Notes: generated by a model from the letters alone, not told the origin. 64,000 bases of DNA from Flavobacterium silvisoli (GCF_004329815.1 NZ_SJPE01000001.1:425733-489732); one strand, 5' to 3'. Numbered from the stretch's first letter, positions 52,992 to 63,072 are shown. Numbers and translations: made by a program.

Positions 52992-54359
52992 TTATACTAT
53001 TTGTTTTGCCACTAAATGTTTTACTTTTTCAAAAGGTTCAGCCACAAAGTGATCTCTGTTTTTTACTTTTTCAGGGAAACGAATGTGGTACTCAAATTCA
53101 TCTCGGAAGTGACGAATGGCTGCTGCCACCGGCCATGAAGCCGCATCACCCAATGGACAAATGGTGTTTCCTTCAATTTTCGACTGAATGCTCCATAACA
53201 ATTCAATGTCTTCTTCGCGTCCTTGTCCGTTTTCGATACGCCACAATACTTTTTCCAACCAGCCGGTTCCTTCGCGACAAGGCGTACATTGTCCGCACGA
53301 TTCATGGTGATAGAAACGCGAGAAATTCCACGTGTTGCGTACGATACAAGCGCGGTCGTCGTATACGATGAATCCGCCTGAACCTAACATCGAACCGGTC
53401 GCAAAACCTCCATCCGACAAACTTTCGTAGGTCATCAAACGGTCTTCGCCGGCGGCTGTTTTGTAGATAAGATGCGCCGGAAGAATCGGCACCGAAGAAC
53501 CTCCGGGCACTAAAGCTTTCAGAGGACGGTCGGTTTGCATTCCGCCACAATATTCATCGGAATTCATGAACTCGTATACGGAAACACCCAATTCGATTTC
53601 GAAAACGCCTTGGTTTCTAATATTTCCCGAAGCCGAAATCAATTTGGTTCCCGTAGAGCGTCCGATTCCGATAGCAGCATAATCAGCCCCCGAATTGTTG
53701 ACAATCCAAGGCACCGTTGCAATTGTTTCTACGTTATTTACTACGGTTGGATTTTGCCACAACCCTTGCACTGCCGGGAATGGCGGTTTCAAACGAGGAT
53801 TCCCTCGGTTGCCTTCCAAACTTTCAATCAAAGCAGTTTCTTCTCCACAGATGTAGGCACCGCCACCAATTTGGACATACAAATCCAAATCGTAGCCCGA
53901 ACCTAATATATTTTTCCCCAACCAACCGGCCGCTTTGGCCTCGGCGATGGCTCTTTCCAAAATTTTGTACACCCACATGTATTCTCCGCGGATGTAGATG
54001 TAGGACAAGTTAGCCCCTAAGGCATAACTCGACGTAATCATCCCTTCGATTAATAGGTGCGGAATGTATTCCATCAGATAGCGGTCTTTGAAAGTTCCCG
54101 GTTCTGATTCGTCGGCATTACACACCAAGTGACGTGGTTTGCCCGATTTTTTATCGATAAAACTCCACTTCATTCCTGCCGGGAAACCCGCACCGCCACG
54201 ACCGCGTAAGCCCGAAGTTTTTACCTCTTCGACTACTTCATCGGGAGTCATTTTTTTCAGGGCTTTTTCCACTGAAGCATAGCCGCCTTCTCTGCGGTAC
54301 ACTTCATAGGTTTTGATGCCCGGAACGTTGATTTTGTCTAATAATATTTTTCTTCCCAT
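52992..54359 (-). CDS. nuoF: NADH-quinone oxidoreductase subunit F
   Basis: Binds NADH, FMN and the [4Fe-4S] cluster N3. GLRGRGGAGFPAGMKWSF is the NADH/FMN glycine-rich site, EPGTFKDR follows, and the Fe-S ligands are CGQCTPCREG plus a later Cys (NTICPLGDA). At 455 residues it is full length. Confidence 0.97.
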   Translation of the reverse strand: MGRKILLDKINVPGIKTYEVYRREGGYASVEKALKKMTPDEVVEEVKTSGLRGRGGAGFPAGMKWSFIDKKSGKPRHLVCNADESEPGTFKDRYLMEYIPHLLIEGMITSSYALGANLSYIYIRGEYMWVYKILERAIAEAKAAGWLGKNILGSGYDLDLYVQIGGGAYICGEETALIESLEGNRGNPRLKPPFPAVQGLWQNPTVVNNVETIATVPWIVNNSGADYAAIGIGRSTGTKLISASGNIRNQGVFEIELGVSVYEFMNSDEYCGGMQTDRPLKALVPGGSSVPILPAHLIYKTAAGEDRLMTYESLSDGGFATGSMLGSGGFIVYDDRACIVRNTWNFSRFYHHESCGQCTPCREGTGWLEKVLWRIENGQGREEDIELLWSIQSKIEGNTICPLGDAASWPVAAAIRHFRDEFEYHIRFPEKVKNRDHFVAEPFEKVKHLVAKQIV

Positions 54360-54363
54360 GATA

Positions 54364-54894
54364 TTATTTATCGTGTAAAGTGATTTTTCCGTCTTTGCAA
54401 TCCTGAATCAACTGGTCGATTTTTTCTTTGTTCAAATGTTCTTGGTAGAAATCGCCCAACTGCATCATAGGAGCGTAACCGCAAGCGCCTAAACATTCCA
54501 CGCCGCGAACTTCGAACATCCCGTCAGCGGTCGGTTCGCCGATGCCTACGCCCAATTTTTCACAGGTGTAGTCCATCAAATCTTCCACGCCGTTTTGGCA
54601 ACAGGCTGCGGTTTGACAGAATTCGAACATGTATTTCCCAATCGGTCTTTGGTTGAACATGGTGTAAAAAGTCACCACTTCATAGACTTCGATGGGTAAA
54701 ATGCCTAAAATCTCAGCCACTTTGTTTTGCAGTTCGATGCTCAACCAGTTGTCGTGCGCATCTTGCACCTCGTGCAACACCGGTAATAATGCCGATTTCT
54801 TTTTATCGGCCGGATAGTGACTGATGAGCTCATTGATGCGAGCCATCAACGACTCCGTAATATTTATTTCCTGTTTGATATGTGATCTTTCCAT
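54364..54894 (-). CDS. nuoE: NADH-quinone oxidoreductase subunit E
   Basis: A thioredoxin-like [2Fe-2S] (N1a) subunit, 176 residues. Ligands lie in CQTAACCQNG and in VECLGACGYAP. Starts with MERSHIKQEI, 6 bp after nuoD. Confidence 0.96.
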   Translation of the reverse strand: MERSHIKQEINITESLMARINELISHYPADKKKSALLPVLHEVQDAHDNWLSIELQNKVAEILGILPIEVYEVVTFYTMFNQRPIGKYMFEFCQTAACCQNGVEDLMDYTCEKLGVGIGEPTADGMFEVRGVECLGACGYAPMMQLGDFYQEHLNKEKIDQLIQDCKDGKITLHDK

Positions 54895-54900
54895 AATTCT

Positions 54901-56136
54901 TTAAGCGTCTAATTCGCCGGCGATTACATTTAAACTTGATAAGATAACGATGGCATCCGATAGCATGCCGCCTTTAATCATTTCGGTATACGCTTGGTAA
55001 TAGATGTAACAAGGTCTTCTGAATTTTAAGCGGTATGGTGTTCGGCTTCCGTCGGAGATTAAATAGAATCCTAATTCTCCGTTTCCTCCTTCAACAGCGT
55101 GATAGATTTCATCTACCGGCACCGGCACTTCGCCCATCACAATTTTAAAGTGATAGATTAGTGCTTCCATATTGGTATATACTTCTTCTTTCGGAGGCAA
55201 ATAGTAATCGGGAACATCGGCATGAATCGGACCTTCCGGTAATTTGGCCAAAGCTTGGCGGATGATGCTCAAACTTTCCCATACTTCGGCATTGCGCACA
55301 CAGAAACGGTCGTACGTGTCTCCTGATTTTCCAACAGGAATATCAAATTCAAAATCTTCGTAAGACGAGTACGGAGCCGCTTTTCTAACATCGTAATCAA
55401 TTCCGGCGGCGCGTAAATTTGGACCGGTCATTCCGTATTGCATCGCTTTTTCAGCAGTAATCGAACCTACATTTACCGTACGGTCAATGAAGATGCGGTT
55501 TCTTTCGAATAGGTTTTCGAATTCTTTCCAAGCTACCGGAAACTCTTCTAAGAAGATGTTTAATTTTTTGAAAGCTTCGTCAGACCATTCTCTCTCAAAT
55601 CCGCCAATGCGTCCCATGTTGGTCGTTAAACGGGCTCCACAAATTTCTTCGTAGATTTCGTATATTTTTTCTCTGAATTGGAATACGTACAAGAAACCGG
55701 TATAGGCTCCGGTATCCACACCCAAAATCGAATTACAGATTAAGTGGTCGGCGATACGCGCTAATTCCATGACAATCACTCTCAAATATTGGGCGCGTTT
55801 CGGCACTTCAATATTTAAAAGCTTTTCTACGGTCATCCACCAGGCCATGTTGTTAATGGGCGATGAACAATAGTTCATACGATCGGTCAACACGTTGATT
55901 TGGTAAAACGGACGATTTTCGGCAATTTTTTCGAAGGCACGGTGAATGTAGCCAACCGTTGGCTCGGCATCCAGAATTTTTTCACCGTCCATCAATAAGA
56001 TGTTTTGGAAAATTCCGTGCGTGGCCGGGTGAGTGGGGCCGAGGTTTAGTATAGAGAGTTCGCTACCGTCTTCGTTGCGAGTCTTTTCGATAATTTTAGC
56101 ATAACGATGCTCCGGGGATAACAATAAATCTGACAT
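54901..56136 (-). CDS. nuoD: NADH-quinone oxidoreductase subunit D
   Basis: A 49-kDa-type quinone-site subunit, 411 residues. LNLGPTHPATHGIFQNILLM holds the quinone-site His, and RIADHLICNSILGVDTGAYT is typical. I take MSDLLLSPEH (56136) as start, as the longer version would overlap nuoC. NuoC and NuoD are separate, not fused. Confidence 0.96.
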   Translation of the reverse strand: MSDLLLSPEHRYAKIIEKTRNEDGSELSILNLGPTHPATHGIFQNILLMDGEKILDAEPTVGYIHRAFEKIAENRPFYQINVLTDRMNYCSSPINNMAWWMTVEKLLNIEVPKRAQYLRVIVMELARIADHLICNSILGVDTGAYTGFLYVFQFREKIYEIYEEICGARLTTNMGRIGGFEREWSDEAFKKLNIFLEEFPVAWKEFENLFERNRIFIDRTVNVGSITAEKAMQYGMTGPNLRAAGIDYDVRKAAPYSSYEDFEFDIPVGKSGDTYDRFCVRNAEVWESLSIIRQALAKLPEGPIHADVPDYYLPPKEEVYTNMEALIYHFKIVMGEVPVPVDEIYHAVEGGNGELGFYLISDGSRTPYRLKFRRPCYIYYQAYTEMIKGGMLSDAIVILSSLNVIAGELDA

Positions 56137-56153
56137 TGAAAATGCTGTTTGGT

Positions 56154-56672
56154 TTAACAATTGGCCGGTGTTCTTCCGAAGAAGCGGTCGTCTTTGTCGG
56201 TTCGTCCCCCGTCTTCCATCGGGAATTCTTTCCGCATCGGGTGGGACACCATTTCTTCCATATTCAAGATGCGTTTGAGTTGCGGATGGCCTTTGAAATT
56301 AATCCCAAAGAAATCCCACGCTTCTCGTTCCATCCAATTGGCACACAAGAACAAATCGGTTACCGTATCCACTTCTGCGGGGTCGGGTAAAAAGGTTTTT
56401 ACGCGGATGCGAACGTTTTCAATCCAATTGTGCAACTGATACACCACAGCAAATTGGTGCTCGGCATCATTGTCGGGAAAATGAATTCCGGTCAAATCGG
56501 TTAAGAAATGGAAGTTTAAATCTTCTTGTTCTTTGAGAAAGCGAATCACTTCGTGAATCGTACTCGGAGTTGCCTCAAAGGTGAAAATGTCGCGTTTCAT
56601 TTCAAAGTTCAGCACATGGTTGCCGAATGCTTGAGACAATTTTTCTTGTATATGCGCTGTTTCTAAAGCCAT
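56154..56672 (-). CDS. nuoC: NADH-quinone oxidoreductase subunit C
   Basis: The 30-kDa-type subunit, 172 residues. The signature WMEREAWDFFGINFKGHPQL with LKRILN is intact, as is the C-terminal HPMRKEFPMEDGGRTDKDD. Starts one base after nuoB. Confidence 0.96.
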   Translation of the reverse strand: MALETAHIQEKLSQAFGNHVLNFEMKRDIFTFEATPSTIHEVIRFLKEQEDLNFHFLTDLTGIHFPDNDAEHQFAVVYQLHNWIENVRIRVKTFLPDPAEVDTVTDLFLCANWMEREAWDFFGINFKGHPQLKRILNMEEMVSHPMRKEFPMEDGGRTDKDDRFFGRTPANC

Positions 56673-56673
56673 A

Positions 56674-57219
56674 TTATAGATTATAAGAAGCTAATAATTC
56701 TTTATATTCCGGTGAGTTTCTGCGGCGAACCGACTCGTTTTTCACCAGTTCCTGCAACTGCATGACCCCTTGCACGATTTGTTCGGGTCTTGGCGGACAG
56801 CCCGGTACGTAAACGTCAACCGGAATCACTTTGTCAATGCCCTGCAACACCGAATACGTGTCGAACACCCCCCCTGAAGAAGCGCAAGCCCCCACGGCGA
56901 TAACCCAACGCGGTTCCGACATTTGTTCGTATACTTGGCGTAAAATGGGAGCCATTTTTTTAGAGATGGTACCCATAACCATCAACATATCGGCTTGACG
57001 CGGGGAGAAACTTACTCTTTCGGAACCAAATCGTGCTAAATCGTAGTGCGAAGCCATCGTGGCCATAAATTCGATTCCGCAGCAAGAGGTGGCAAAGGGT
57101 AAGGGCCAAAGCGAATTGGCTCGGGCCAAACCAACAACATCATTCAGTTTGGTAGCGAAGAATCCTTCACCCACCACGCCTTCCGGTGGCGCTACCATAT
57201 TTGGTTTTGAATCACTCAT
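56674..57219 (-). CDS. nuoB: NADH-quinone oxidoreductase subunit B
   Basis: Carries the terminal cluster N2. Ligands are the tandem Cys of ATSCCGIEFMA, the Cys of VGACASSGG and that of VPGCPPRPEQI. At 181 residues it is full length. Confidence 0.97.
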   Translation of the reverse strand: MSDSKPNMVAPPEGVVGEGFFATKLNDVVGLARANSLWPLPFATSCCGIEFMATMASHYDLARFGSERVSFSPRQADMLMVMGTISKKMAPILRQVYEQMSEPRWVIAVGACASSGGVFDTYSVLQGIDKVIPVDVYVPGCPPRPEQIVQGVMQLQELVKNESVRRRNSPEYKELLASYNL

Positions 57220-57251
57220 GAATCATTTGAATTTATAATTCGTAATTAAAG

Positions 57252-57617
57252 CTATTCCCACTCCAGCGCTTTCTTCTTGATGATGTAGAAGAAACCGACT
57301 AAAAGCAAGGTCATGAAAATAACCATCTTGATCATACCTTCAACCCCCAAGGCTTTAAAGTTAATCGCCCAAGGGTAGAGAAAAATTACTTCCACATCAA
57401 AAAGCACAAAAAGAATGGCTACTAAGAAATATTTTACAGAAAAAGGAATCCGGGCATTCCCCACGGATTCGATACCACATTCGAAATTTTTATCCTTGCT
57501 TTTGGAATGTCTTTTCGGACCTAAAAAGCTTGAACCGATGATGGTCATCACCACAAATCCGATAGCTAAACCAGCCTGCATTAGGATTGGCAAATAATCT
57601 AATTGATTGGATTGCAT
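57252..57617 (-). CDS. nuoA: NADH-quinone oxidoreductase subunit A
   Basis: A 121-residue, three-helix membrane subunit. KNFECGIESVGNARIPFSVK carries the loop that contacts the quinone site, and ALFDVEVIFLYPWA-like FVLFDVEVIFLYPWA is exact for the family. First gene of the 14-gene nuoA-N operon, 33 bp after the -7 element. Confidence 0.96.
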   Translation of the reverse strand: MQSNQLDYLPILMQAGLAIGFVVMTIIGSSFLGPKRHSKSKDKNFECGIESVGNARIPFSVKYFLVAILFVLFDVEVIFLYPWAINFKALGVEGMIKMVIFMTLLLVGFFYIIKKKALEWE

Positions 57618-57650
57618 AAGGCTTAAATTTTGAAGTAATTAAAATAGCCA

Positions 57651-57680
57651 CAAATATACATCGCATTATTGAATTCGCAA
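57651..57680 (-). promoter_or_regulatory. promoter of the nuo operon
   Basis: On the - strand TTG (57680-57678), 19 bp, then TATATTTG (57658-57651). An exact flavobacterial match with a leader of about 30 nt. Confidence 0.75.
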
Positions 57681-57763
57681 AAATCAGGGGCTAAACGTTT
57701 GTATTTTATCCCGACAAAGCATTTATTTAAACTGATTATAAATAATGAGGAAAAAGCATAAAA

Positions 57764-57791
57764 AAACGTCCCGAAATTTTTCGGGACGTTT
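57764..57791 (-). terminator. terminator of the cold-shock gene
   Basis: AAACGTCCCGAAA and TTTCGGGACGTTT are perfectly complementary. On the - strand it follows the csp stop by about 30 bp and precedes the nuo promoter. Confidence 0.85.
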
Positions 57792-57823
57792 AGCCATTCT
57801 AGGTAATCAAAAAATAATATATA

Positions 57824-58024
57824 TTAGTCTTCGATAGCAGCTACTTGAGCGGCTACTTTACCTTTTCTACCTTCTTCTTCTTCGTAAGAAACTTTGTCAC
57901 CTTCGCTTAAGCTGTCTGCTTTGATTCCGGTGGCGTGTACGAAGATGTCTTTTCCTGTTTCGTCATCAGTTATGAAACCATACCCTTTTGACTCGTTGAA
58001 AAATTTTACTGTACCTGTGCGCAT
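57824..58024 (-). CDS. cold-shock domain protein
   Basis: A 66-residue CspA-type RNA chaperone. RNP1 is KGYGFITDD and RNP2 is DIFVHATGI; the start MRTGTVKFFNESKG is the standard N-terminus, so 11 upstream codons are discounted. The C-terminal EEEEGRKGKVAAQVAAIED is typical of Bacteroidota Csp. It has its own promoter and terminator. Confidence 0.95.
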   Translation of the reverse strand: MRTGTVKFFNESKGYGFITDDETGKDIFVHATGIKADSLSEGDKVSYEEEEGRKGKVAAQVAAIED

Positions 58025-58054
58025 TGTGTTGAAATAAAAAATATTAATAATGTT

Positions 58055-58083
58055 CAAAGATAATTTTTATTGCGACATAACAA
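58055..58083 (-). promoter_or_regulatory. promoter of the cold-shock gene
   Basis: On the - strand TTG (58083-58081), 18 bp, TATCTTTG (58062-58055), 30 bp before the ATG. Confidence 0.7.
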
Positions 58084-58178
58084 GCATTTCAATGTTAAAA
58101 AATTATAAAAAAAATATAAAATCAGTAAAAACAATAAAAACTCAATAATGAATTAGTTGAGATATTTTAAATTATTTA

Positions 58179-58219
58179 ATAAAAAAAGCAATTGTTTTTA
58201 ATTATTTCAACAATTGCTT
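58179..58219 (-). terminator. terminator after aspS
   Basis: AAGCAATTGTT (58186-58196) and AACAATTGCTT (58209-58219) form a perfect 11-bp stem followed by a T7 run on the - strand. Confidence 0.85.
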
Positions 58220-58246
58220 CTTAAAATTCTGTGAATTTGACAGTAT

Positions 58247-60004
58247 TTAGCTCAAATTCAACTTAATATGTAATTCGTCCAATTGAGCCTTGTCAATTGC
58301 CGAAGGAGCATCGATCATGACATCGCGCCCTGAGTTGTTTTTCGGGAACGCAATAAAGTCGCGTATGGTTTCCTGTCCGCCCAAAATGGCTACCAAGCGA
58401 TCGAGTCCGAATGCCAATCCACCGTGAGGTGGGGCGCCAAACTGAAAGGCATCCATCAGGAAGCCAAACTGGTTGTAGGCCTCAGCTTCGGTAAACCCGA
58501 GATAGTTAAACATCAATTGCTGCGTGGCTTTGTCGTGGATACGAATGGAACCACCCCCAATTTCATTGCCGTTTAAGACCATGTCGTAGGCATTGGCTCT
58601 TACTTTGCCCGGATCAGTAGCTAACAATTGCATGTCTTCCGGTTTTGGTGACGTAAACGGATGGTGCATGGCGTGCCATCGGCCGCTTTCTTCGTCTTGT
58701 TCCAATAACGGGAAATCGACTACCCAAAGCGGTGCAAATTCCTCCGGATTTCGCAATCCTAGGCGTGTTGCCAATTCCATACGAAGTGCAGAAAGCTGGG
58801 CTCTGGTTTTATGGGCCGGGCCCGAAAGCACAAAAATCATATCGCCGGCTTTGGCTCCGGTGGCTTTTGCCCAGTTGGCCAAATCGGTTTGGTCGTAAAA
58901 TTTGTCGACGGATGATTTAAACGAGCCATCTTCTTCGCATTTTACATAGACCATGCCCGAAGCACCTACTTGTGGTCGTTTCACCCAGTCAATTAAGGCG
59001 TCTATTTCTTTGCGGGTGTAGGATGCACAACCCGGAGCGGCGATACCAACGACCAATTCAGCCGAGTTGAAAACGCCAAATTCTTTGTGTTGGGCCACCG
59101 CATTCAACTCACCGAATTCCATTCCGAAACGGATGTCCGGTTTGTCGTTTCCGTAAGTTTTCATGGCGTGTTCGTAAGTCATTCTCGGGAACTTATCTAC
59201 AGTGATGCCTTTTAATTCTTTCAATAAATGGCGGGTCAATCCTTCGAAAACGTTTAGAATGTCTTCCTGTTCTACGAAGGCCATTTCACAGTCGATTTGG
59301 GTAAATTCGGGTTGACGGTCAGCGCGTAAATCTTCGTCGCGGAAACACTTCACAATTTGGAAATATTTGTCCATACCGCCTACCATCAATAACTGTTTGA
59401 AGGTTTGAGGCGATTGTGGCAAAGCGTAAAACTGTCCTTCATTCATGCGGCTTGGCACCACAAAATCACGGGCTCCTTCCGGAGTAGATTTGATTAAATA
59501 AGGGGTTTCTATCTCACAAAAATCTTGGTCTGATAAATATTTGCGCACTTCCATAGCCACTTTGTGACGGAAAAGCAGCGCATTTTTTACCGGATTTCTG
59601 CGGATGTCCAAGTAACGGTACTTCATTCGGATGTCTTCTCCGCCATCGGTTTCGTCTTCAATGGTGAATGGTGGCGTAACGGCGGCGTTCAGTATGTGTA
59701 ATTCGGACACCAAAATTTCGATGTCACCGGTTGGGATATTTTTGTTTTTGGCTTCACGCTCAATAACAGTTCCTTTAACCTGAATCACGAATTCGCGTCC
59801 CAGGGTTTTAGCCAATTCGAAGACAGCTTTGTCTGTGCGGCTTTCGTCAAAAATTAATTGCGTAATTCCGTAGCGGTCGCGCAAATCCACCCAATTCATG
59901 AATCCTTTATCTCTTGATTTTTGAACCCAGCCGGCTAAGGTTACTTCGGTATTGATGTGTGACGCATTTAACTCACCACAGGTATGACTTCTGTACATTT
60001 TCAT
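58247..60004 (-). CDS. aspS: aspartyl-tRNA synthetase
   Basis: Charges tRNA(Asp). 585 residues with an N-terminal OB fold ([20 protein letters not shown]), class II motif 2 [18 protein letters not shown], the bacterial GAD insertion around residues 285-420, and motif 3 [15 protein letters not shown]. The second Met (59998, [10 protein letters not shown]) is the more conserved start and may be the true one. I cannot judge discriminating versus non-discriminating type here. Confidence 0.97.
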   Translation of the reverse strand: MKMYRSHTCGELNASHINTEVTLAGWVQKSRDKGFMNWVDLRDRYGITQLIFDESRTDKAVFELAKTLGREFVIQVKGTVIEREAKNKNIPTGDIEILVSELHILNAAVTPPFTIEDETDGGEDIRMKYRYLDIRRNPVKNALLFRHKVAMEVRKYLSDQDFCEIETPYLIKSTPEGARDFVVPSRMNEGQFYALPQSPQTFKQLLMVGGMDKYFQIVKCFRDEDLRADRQPEFTQIDCEMAFVEQEDILNVFEGLTRHLLKELKGITVDKFPRMTYEHAMKTYGNDKPDIRFGMEFGELNAVAQHKEFGVFNSAELVVGIAAPGCASYTRKEIDALIDWVKRPQVGASGMVYVKCEEDGSFKSSVDKFYDQTDLANWAKATGAKAGDMIFVLSGPAHKTRAQLSALRMELATRLGLRNPEEFAPLWVVDFPLLEQDEESGRWHAMHHPFTSPKPEDMQLLATDPGKVRANAYDMVLNGNEIGGGSIRIHDKATQQLMFNYLGFTEAEAYNQFGFLMDAFQFGAPPHGGLAFGLDRLVAILGGQETIRDFIAFPKNNSGRDVMIDAPSAIDKAQLDELHIKLNLS

Positions 60005-60207
60005 TTAAAATTTGAGTGCAAAAATAGCATATTGTTTCAAGTTATTGCTGCTGAAAGGCTTGTATTTTGATTTAAATTAAGCTCCGGAATCAGATTTCCA
60101 ATGTTAAATTTTTACTCAATGTTACCAAATTGTTAAGTAAAAGTTTTTTTAATGTAAATTAAAGAGTAACTTTGAAACATAATATCAAGCAATTAAAACC
60201 TACGACT

Positions 60208-60555
60208 ATGAAAAAGCTATTAATTTTAGGCGCATTAATCTTTTCAGGATTCACATTTGCGCAAGCGGTAAAGCCAGTATTAGAACAAGAAGGCAATTTG
60301 GTTAAGGCAACTTACTACTACAATAACGGTCAGATACAGCAACAGGGATACTTCAAAGACGGAAAACTGGAAGGAAAATGGGTTGCTTATGATCAACAAG
60401 GTAACAAAGCATCAATGGGAGAATATACCAACGGACAAAAAACCGGAAAATGGTTTTTTTGGAATGACAAAGCGCTAAGCGAAGTGGATTATTCAAACAG
60501 CAGAATTGCTTCTGTAAAAGCCTGGAAACAAGACGCATTGGTAAACAGAAATTAG
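60208..60555 (+). CDS. exported MORN-repeat protein (YwqK-like)
   Basis: A 115-residue protein with a signal peptide (MKKLLILGALIFSGFTFAQA), from which I set the start; 12 upstream codons are discounted. MORN-like units follow: YYNNGQIQQQGYFKDGKLEG, KWVAYDQQGNKASMGEYTNG, KTGKWFFWND. Such proteins are often labelled antitoxin-like, with thin support. A -7-like TAACTTTG lies at 60167-60174, without a clear -33. A strong terminator follows. Confidence 0.8.
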   Translation: MKKLLILGALIFSGFTFAQAVKPVLEQEGNLVKATYYYNNGQIQQQGYFKDGKLEGKWVAYDQQGNKASMGEYTNGQKTGKWFFWNDKALSEVDYSNSRIASVKAWKQDALVNRN

Positions 60556-60575
60556 CATTAATTTTATTTCCAAAT

Positions 60576-60607
60576 AAAAAAAGGAACTCAAATGAGTTCC
60601 TTTTTTT
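60576..60607. terminator. bidirectional terminator
   Basis: AAAAAAAGGAACTCA and TGAGTTCCTTTTTTT form a perfect stem between the convergent MORN-repeat and bacilliredoxin genes. Confidence 0.9.
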
Positions 60608-60621
60608 ATGATTCGTTTGAA

Positions 60622-61032
60622 TTAACAAAATTCAGCATAAGCATCTTTCAGGTTTTCGGCAATCATTTCAGCCGGACGGCCTTCGATGTGGTGACGTTCT
60701 AACATGTGTACTAATTCACCGTTTTTGAACAAGGCCATACTTGGAGATGAAGGAGGAAAAGGGAACATGTGTTGACGGGCAGCATCAACGGCTTCTTTAT
60801 CAACTCCGGCGAAAACCGTTACCAAATGGTCTGGTTTCTTAGCTCCGTCTAGACTCATTCTCGCGCCCGGACGTGCATTACGTGCAGCACAGCCACAAAC
60901 CGAATTAATTACGACTAAAGTAGTTCCATCTGCTTTGAGTGCATTTTCAACCTCGGCGGCAGTATATAATTCCTGAAAACCAACTTCGGCCAACTCGGCG
61001 CGCATTGGTAATACCATTTCTTCTGGATACAT
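60622..61032 (-). CDS. BrxA/BrxB family bacilliredoxin
   Basis: A thioredoxin-fold protein of 136 residues that removes low-molecular-weight thiols from proteins in Firmicutes. The CGC motif lies in SVCGCAARNARPG near residue 45, and HMFPFPPSSPSMALFKNGEL is typical of the family. Bacillithiol synthesis genes are not in the window, so the thiol partner is unknown. Confidence 0.92.
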   Translation of the reverse strand: MYPEEMVLPMRAELAEVGFQELYTAAEVENALKADGTTLVVINSVCGCAARNARPGARMSLDGAKKPDHLVTVFAGVDKEAVDAARQHMFPFPPSSPSMALFKNGELVHMLERHHIEGRPAEMIAENLKDAYAEFC

Positions 61033-61150
61033 AATTTTGACTATTAGATTTTAGATATACGAAATTAGATTTTAAAAATCTGTTGCAAAGATAATGAGAA
61101 TTCTAAAGTGATGTTTTAAAGAAGTCATAAAGATTTTCGATGTCTTTATT

Positions 61151-62299
61151 TCAAAACCTGAAGCGAAGTATTCTTTGCAGGAAAGCTTTAATAAAAAGAC
61201 CTTTAGGACATTTCCAGATTACGTGTAAATCTTCCCAAAAAGAGGTTTCTTCGTCCAAAAACTTGAAGATTACGGTTGGATTTCCTTTTTGAAACATGGC
61301 TGAAAAAATACGGGAACCTAATTCATTTTTTTTGTTGAGTATATCCAGCAACAGTAAATCGTAAAACCAAAACTTAGTGGTTTTGTGAAATTTTCTGAGG
61401 TCGGTTTCTGTGATGAGAAATTGTACCAAAGCCTTTGATTTTTTTATGGTAGAGGCAAATGTGTAACCCGTACTGGCTTTTGTCCAGCCACCGGCCGAAC
61501 CGATATTGAGGATGTTTTTTGTGTTTTGGTTCCAAAAAGGATAACAGCTCATCGGGATACTGCCTTGTTCTTTTTCCATTAATTCATAATTAGTTACTCC
61601 CAGTTTTTGAAGGTAGTTTTTTATTTCGGTTTCATATTCTTCTTTGGGCAGCAATTCTTTTGAGAATAAAGTATATTCTAATAAGGCTTCTGTTTCTGAA
61701 GTGGGCAGTACATACATGAATCGAGTATTGCCTTTTTGAGTGACCGAAAAATCCATGAAAGTTGCACATTCCGGATTGAAAATGACCTCTTTGCTTTTGA
61801 TGAACCAACCCACAAAATGCTGTTGTATCAGCGGATATTTGGTTTGATTCTTAACTTTTTGCGGATTAAAAACGGAATTGAAAATTTGATTGCAACTGTA
61901 ACTTTCAGTTTCGGTTTTCACTACACAAAGGTTGTCCAATTCTTGAAAATCAATTACTTTTTGATTCACAAAATGGATGTTTTTTTGTTTGGCAATTAAA
62001 TCAAAAACCAGACGGTAAAAGTCAAGCCCTTTCACCATTTTATATTGATAAGGGTTTAACATCATGGCTCTTTCAAAATTCTCGTTTTTGAAATAAGCAG
62101 TGTCCCATTTTTTAGAAACTATAGTATCAAAGTTCTTGTTTTCATCCCAAAAACACCAAGTACGGTCGTTGGTTTGTTTCGGATTTTCATCTAACAATAA
62201 AATCGTTTTATCTTCAAATTTTCCGGAGCGTATCATTTCATAAACCGTCATCAGCGCCGCTAAGCCTGTACCTGTAAAAATGTAATGATAGTGTTTCAT
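61151..62299 (-). CDS. crtY: lycopene beta-cyclase
   Basis: Closes the ends of lycopene into beta-carotene, a precursor of flavobacterial yellow pigments. 382 residues. The FAD/NAD-binding N-terminus is YIFTGTGLAALMTVYEM, NDRTWCFWDENK is the conserved CrtY region, and GSAGGWTKASTGYTFA is the second signature. The gene begins two bases after the stop of an outer-membrane protein gene, so it is co-transcribed with it. Other crt genes are outside the window. Confidence 0.93.
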   Translation of the reverse strand: MKHYHYIFTGTGLAALMTVYEMIRSGKFEDKTILLLDENPKQTNDRTWCFWDENKNFDTIVSKKWDTAYFKNENFERAMMLNPYQYKMVKGLDFYRLVFDLIAKQKNIHFVNQKVIDFQELDNLCVVKTETESYSCNQIFNSVFNPQKVKNQTKYPLIQQHFVGWFIKSKEVIFNPECATFMDFSVTQKGNTRFMYVLPTSETEALLEYTLFSKELLPKEEYETEIKNYLQKLGVTNYELMEKEQGSIPMSCYPFWNQNTKNILNIGSAGGWTKASTGYTFASTIKKSKALVQFLITETDLRKFHKTTKFWFYDLLLLDILNKKNELGSRIFSAMFQKGNPTVIFKFLDEETSFWEDLHVIWKCPKGLFIKAFLQRILRFRF

Positions 62300-62301
62300 A
62301 T

Positions 62302-63045
62302 TTAATATCTGAATGAAAATCCTAATGCAAAATAATATTCAGGAGCGATATCGGTAAGACCCACACCCGAAGACAAATCTACCATAAAATTATCGGTAAT
62401 CAAATAGGTCATACCTCCGTCAAGATTGTGATTGGCGCTCTCTGCTTGCGACGCAAATCCAAATACTTCGGTATAAATGCCCAGCTTGTCCGTAACTGCC
62501 AATCCTGTTGTCAAGGTATATACATAGGTGGGCAACGGTGTGATGCCATCCCATTCACAACCCAGATTGTAGCCCAAAGTCATCTTGTCGGAAAGGGTGT
62601 GCTGCATAGTGAATCGGAATTCCGGGGCTGAAAAATCTTTCTTAAAATTTGATGAAGCTGCATGAGGTAAAGACATATGTCCTATGAAAGATGTTTTGGG
62701 GATGAGGCCACTTTCTTCACAAAGCCTGACTTTAAATCCAATCCAAACAGGAGATAGACCGAAAGACTTTTCATCATTTGTTTTTTCGTAAACCAATTCG
62801 GTTATCAGGCGGACTTCCAAATTTTCATTTAAGCCGTATTTCCAAAGTGTTGAAGGCAAGTTCCAGCTTTGGTTTTGCAAATTATTTTTTTGAAATGTAA
62901 AGCCTGTTTCAGCCTGAAACATTCCTTTGGGCACAATAGCCGGTGTTTCCGTTTGATCGGGACGATCGGCTTCTATAGGTTTTGATTTTTGAGCAAAACA
63001 GGTTGTTGTTAGGCAGAATACCAGCAGTAATATTTTTGGTTCCAT
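62302..63045 (-). CDS. outer-membrane beta-barrel protein (MetA-pathway-like transporter)
   Basis: A 247-residue exported protein. A signal peptide ends CLTTTCFAQK. EADRPDQTETPAIVPKGMFQ with alternating beta strands (AETGFTFQ, LEVRLITELVYEK, FRFTMQHTL, ALGFSFRY at the C-terminus) is the pattern of the putative outer-membrane transporter family linked to MetA pathways. The final aromatic Tyr fits an outer-membrane barrel. First gene of a unit with crtY. Its promoter overlaps a DtxR-like palindrome. Confidence 0.8.
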   Translation of the reverse strand: MEPKILLLVFCLTTTCFAQKSKPIEADRPDQTETPAIVPKGMFQAETGFTFQKNNLQNQSWNLPSTLWKYGLNENLEVRLITELVYEKTNDEKSFGLSPVWIGFKVRLCEESGLIPKTSFIGHMSLPHAASSNFKKDFSAPEFRFTMQHTLSDKMTLGYNLGCEWDGITPLPTYVYTLTTGLAVTDKLGIYTEVFGFASQAESANHNLDGGMTYLITDNFMVDLSSGVGLTDIAPEYYFALGFSFRY

Positions 63046-63052
63046 AAATTAA

Positions 63053-63072
63053 TTTTTAGACAAAACTAAAAA
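63053..63072. promoter_or_regulatory. palindromic DtxR/MntR-like operator
   Basis: TTTTTAG (63053-63059) and CTAAAAA (63066-63072) are perfect inverted arms around ACAAAA. The - strand -7 element of the 62302-63045 gene lies inside it. The regulator gene itself starts 53 bp to the right. Confidence 0.5.

Noticed and set aside
60208..60555. Toxin-antitoxin system for the MORN-repeat protein
   Set aside because: It has a secretion signal and no toxin gene beside it; the YwqK antitoxin label is not supported by context.
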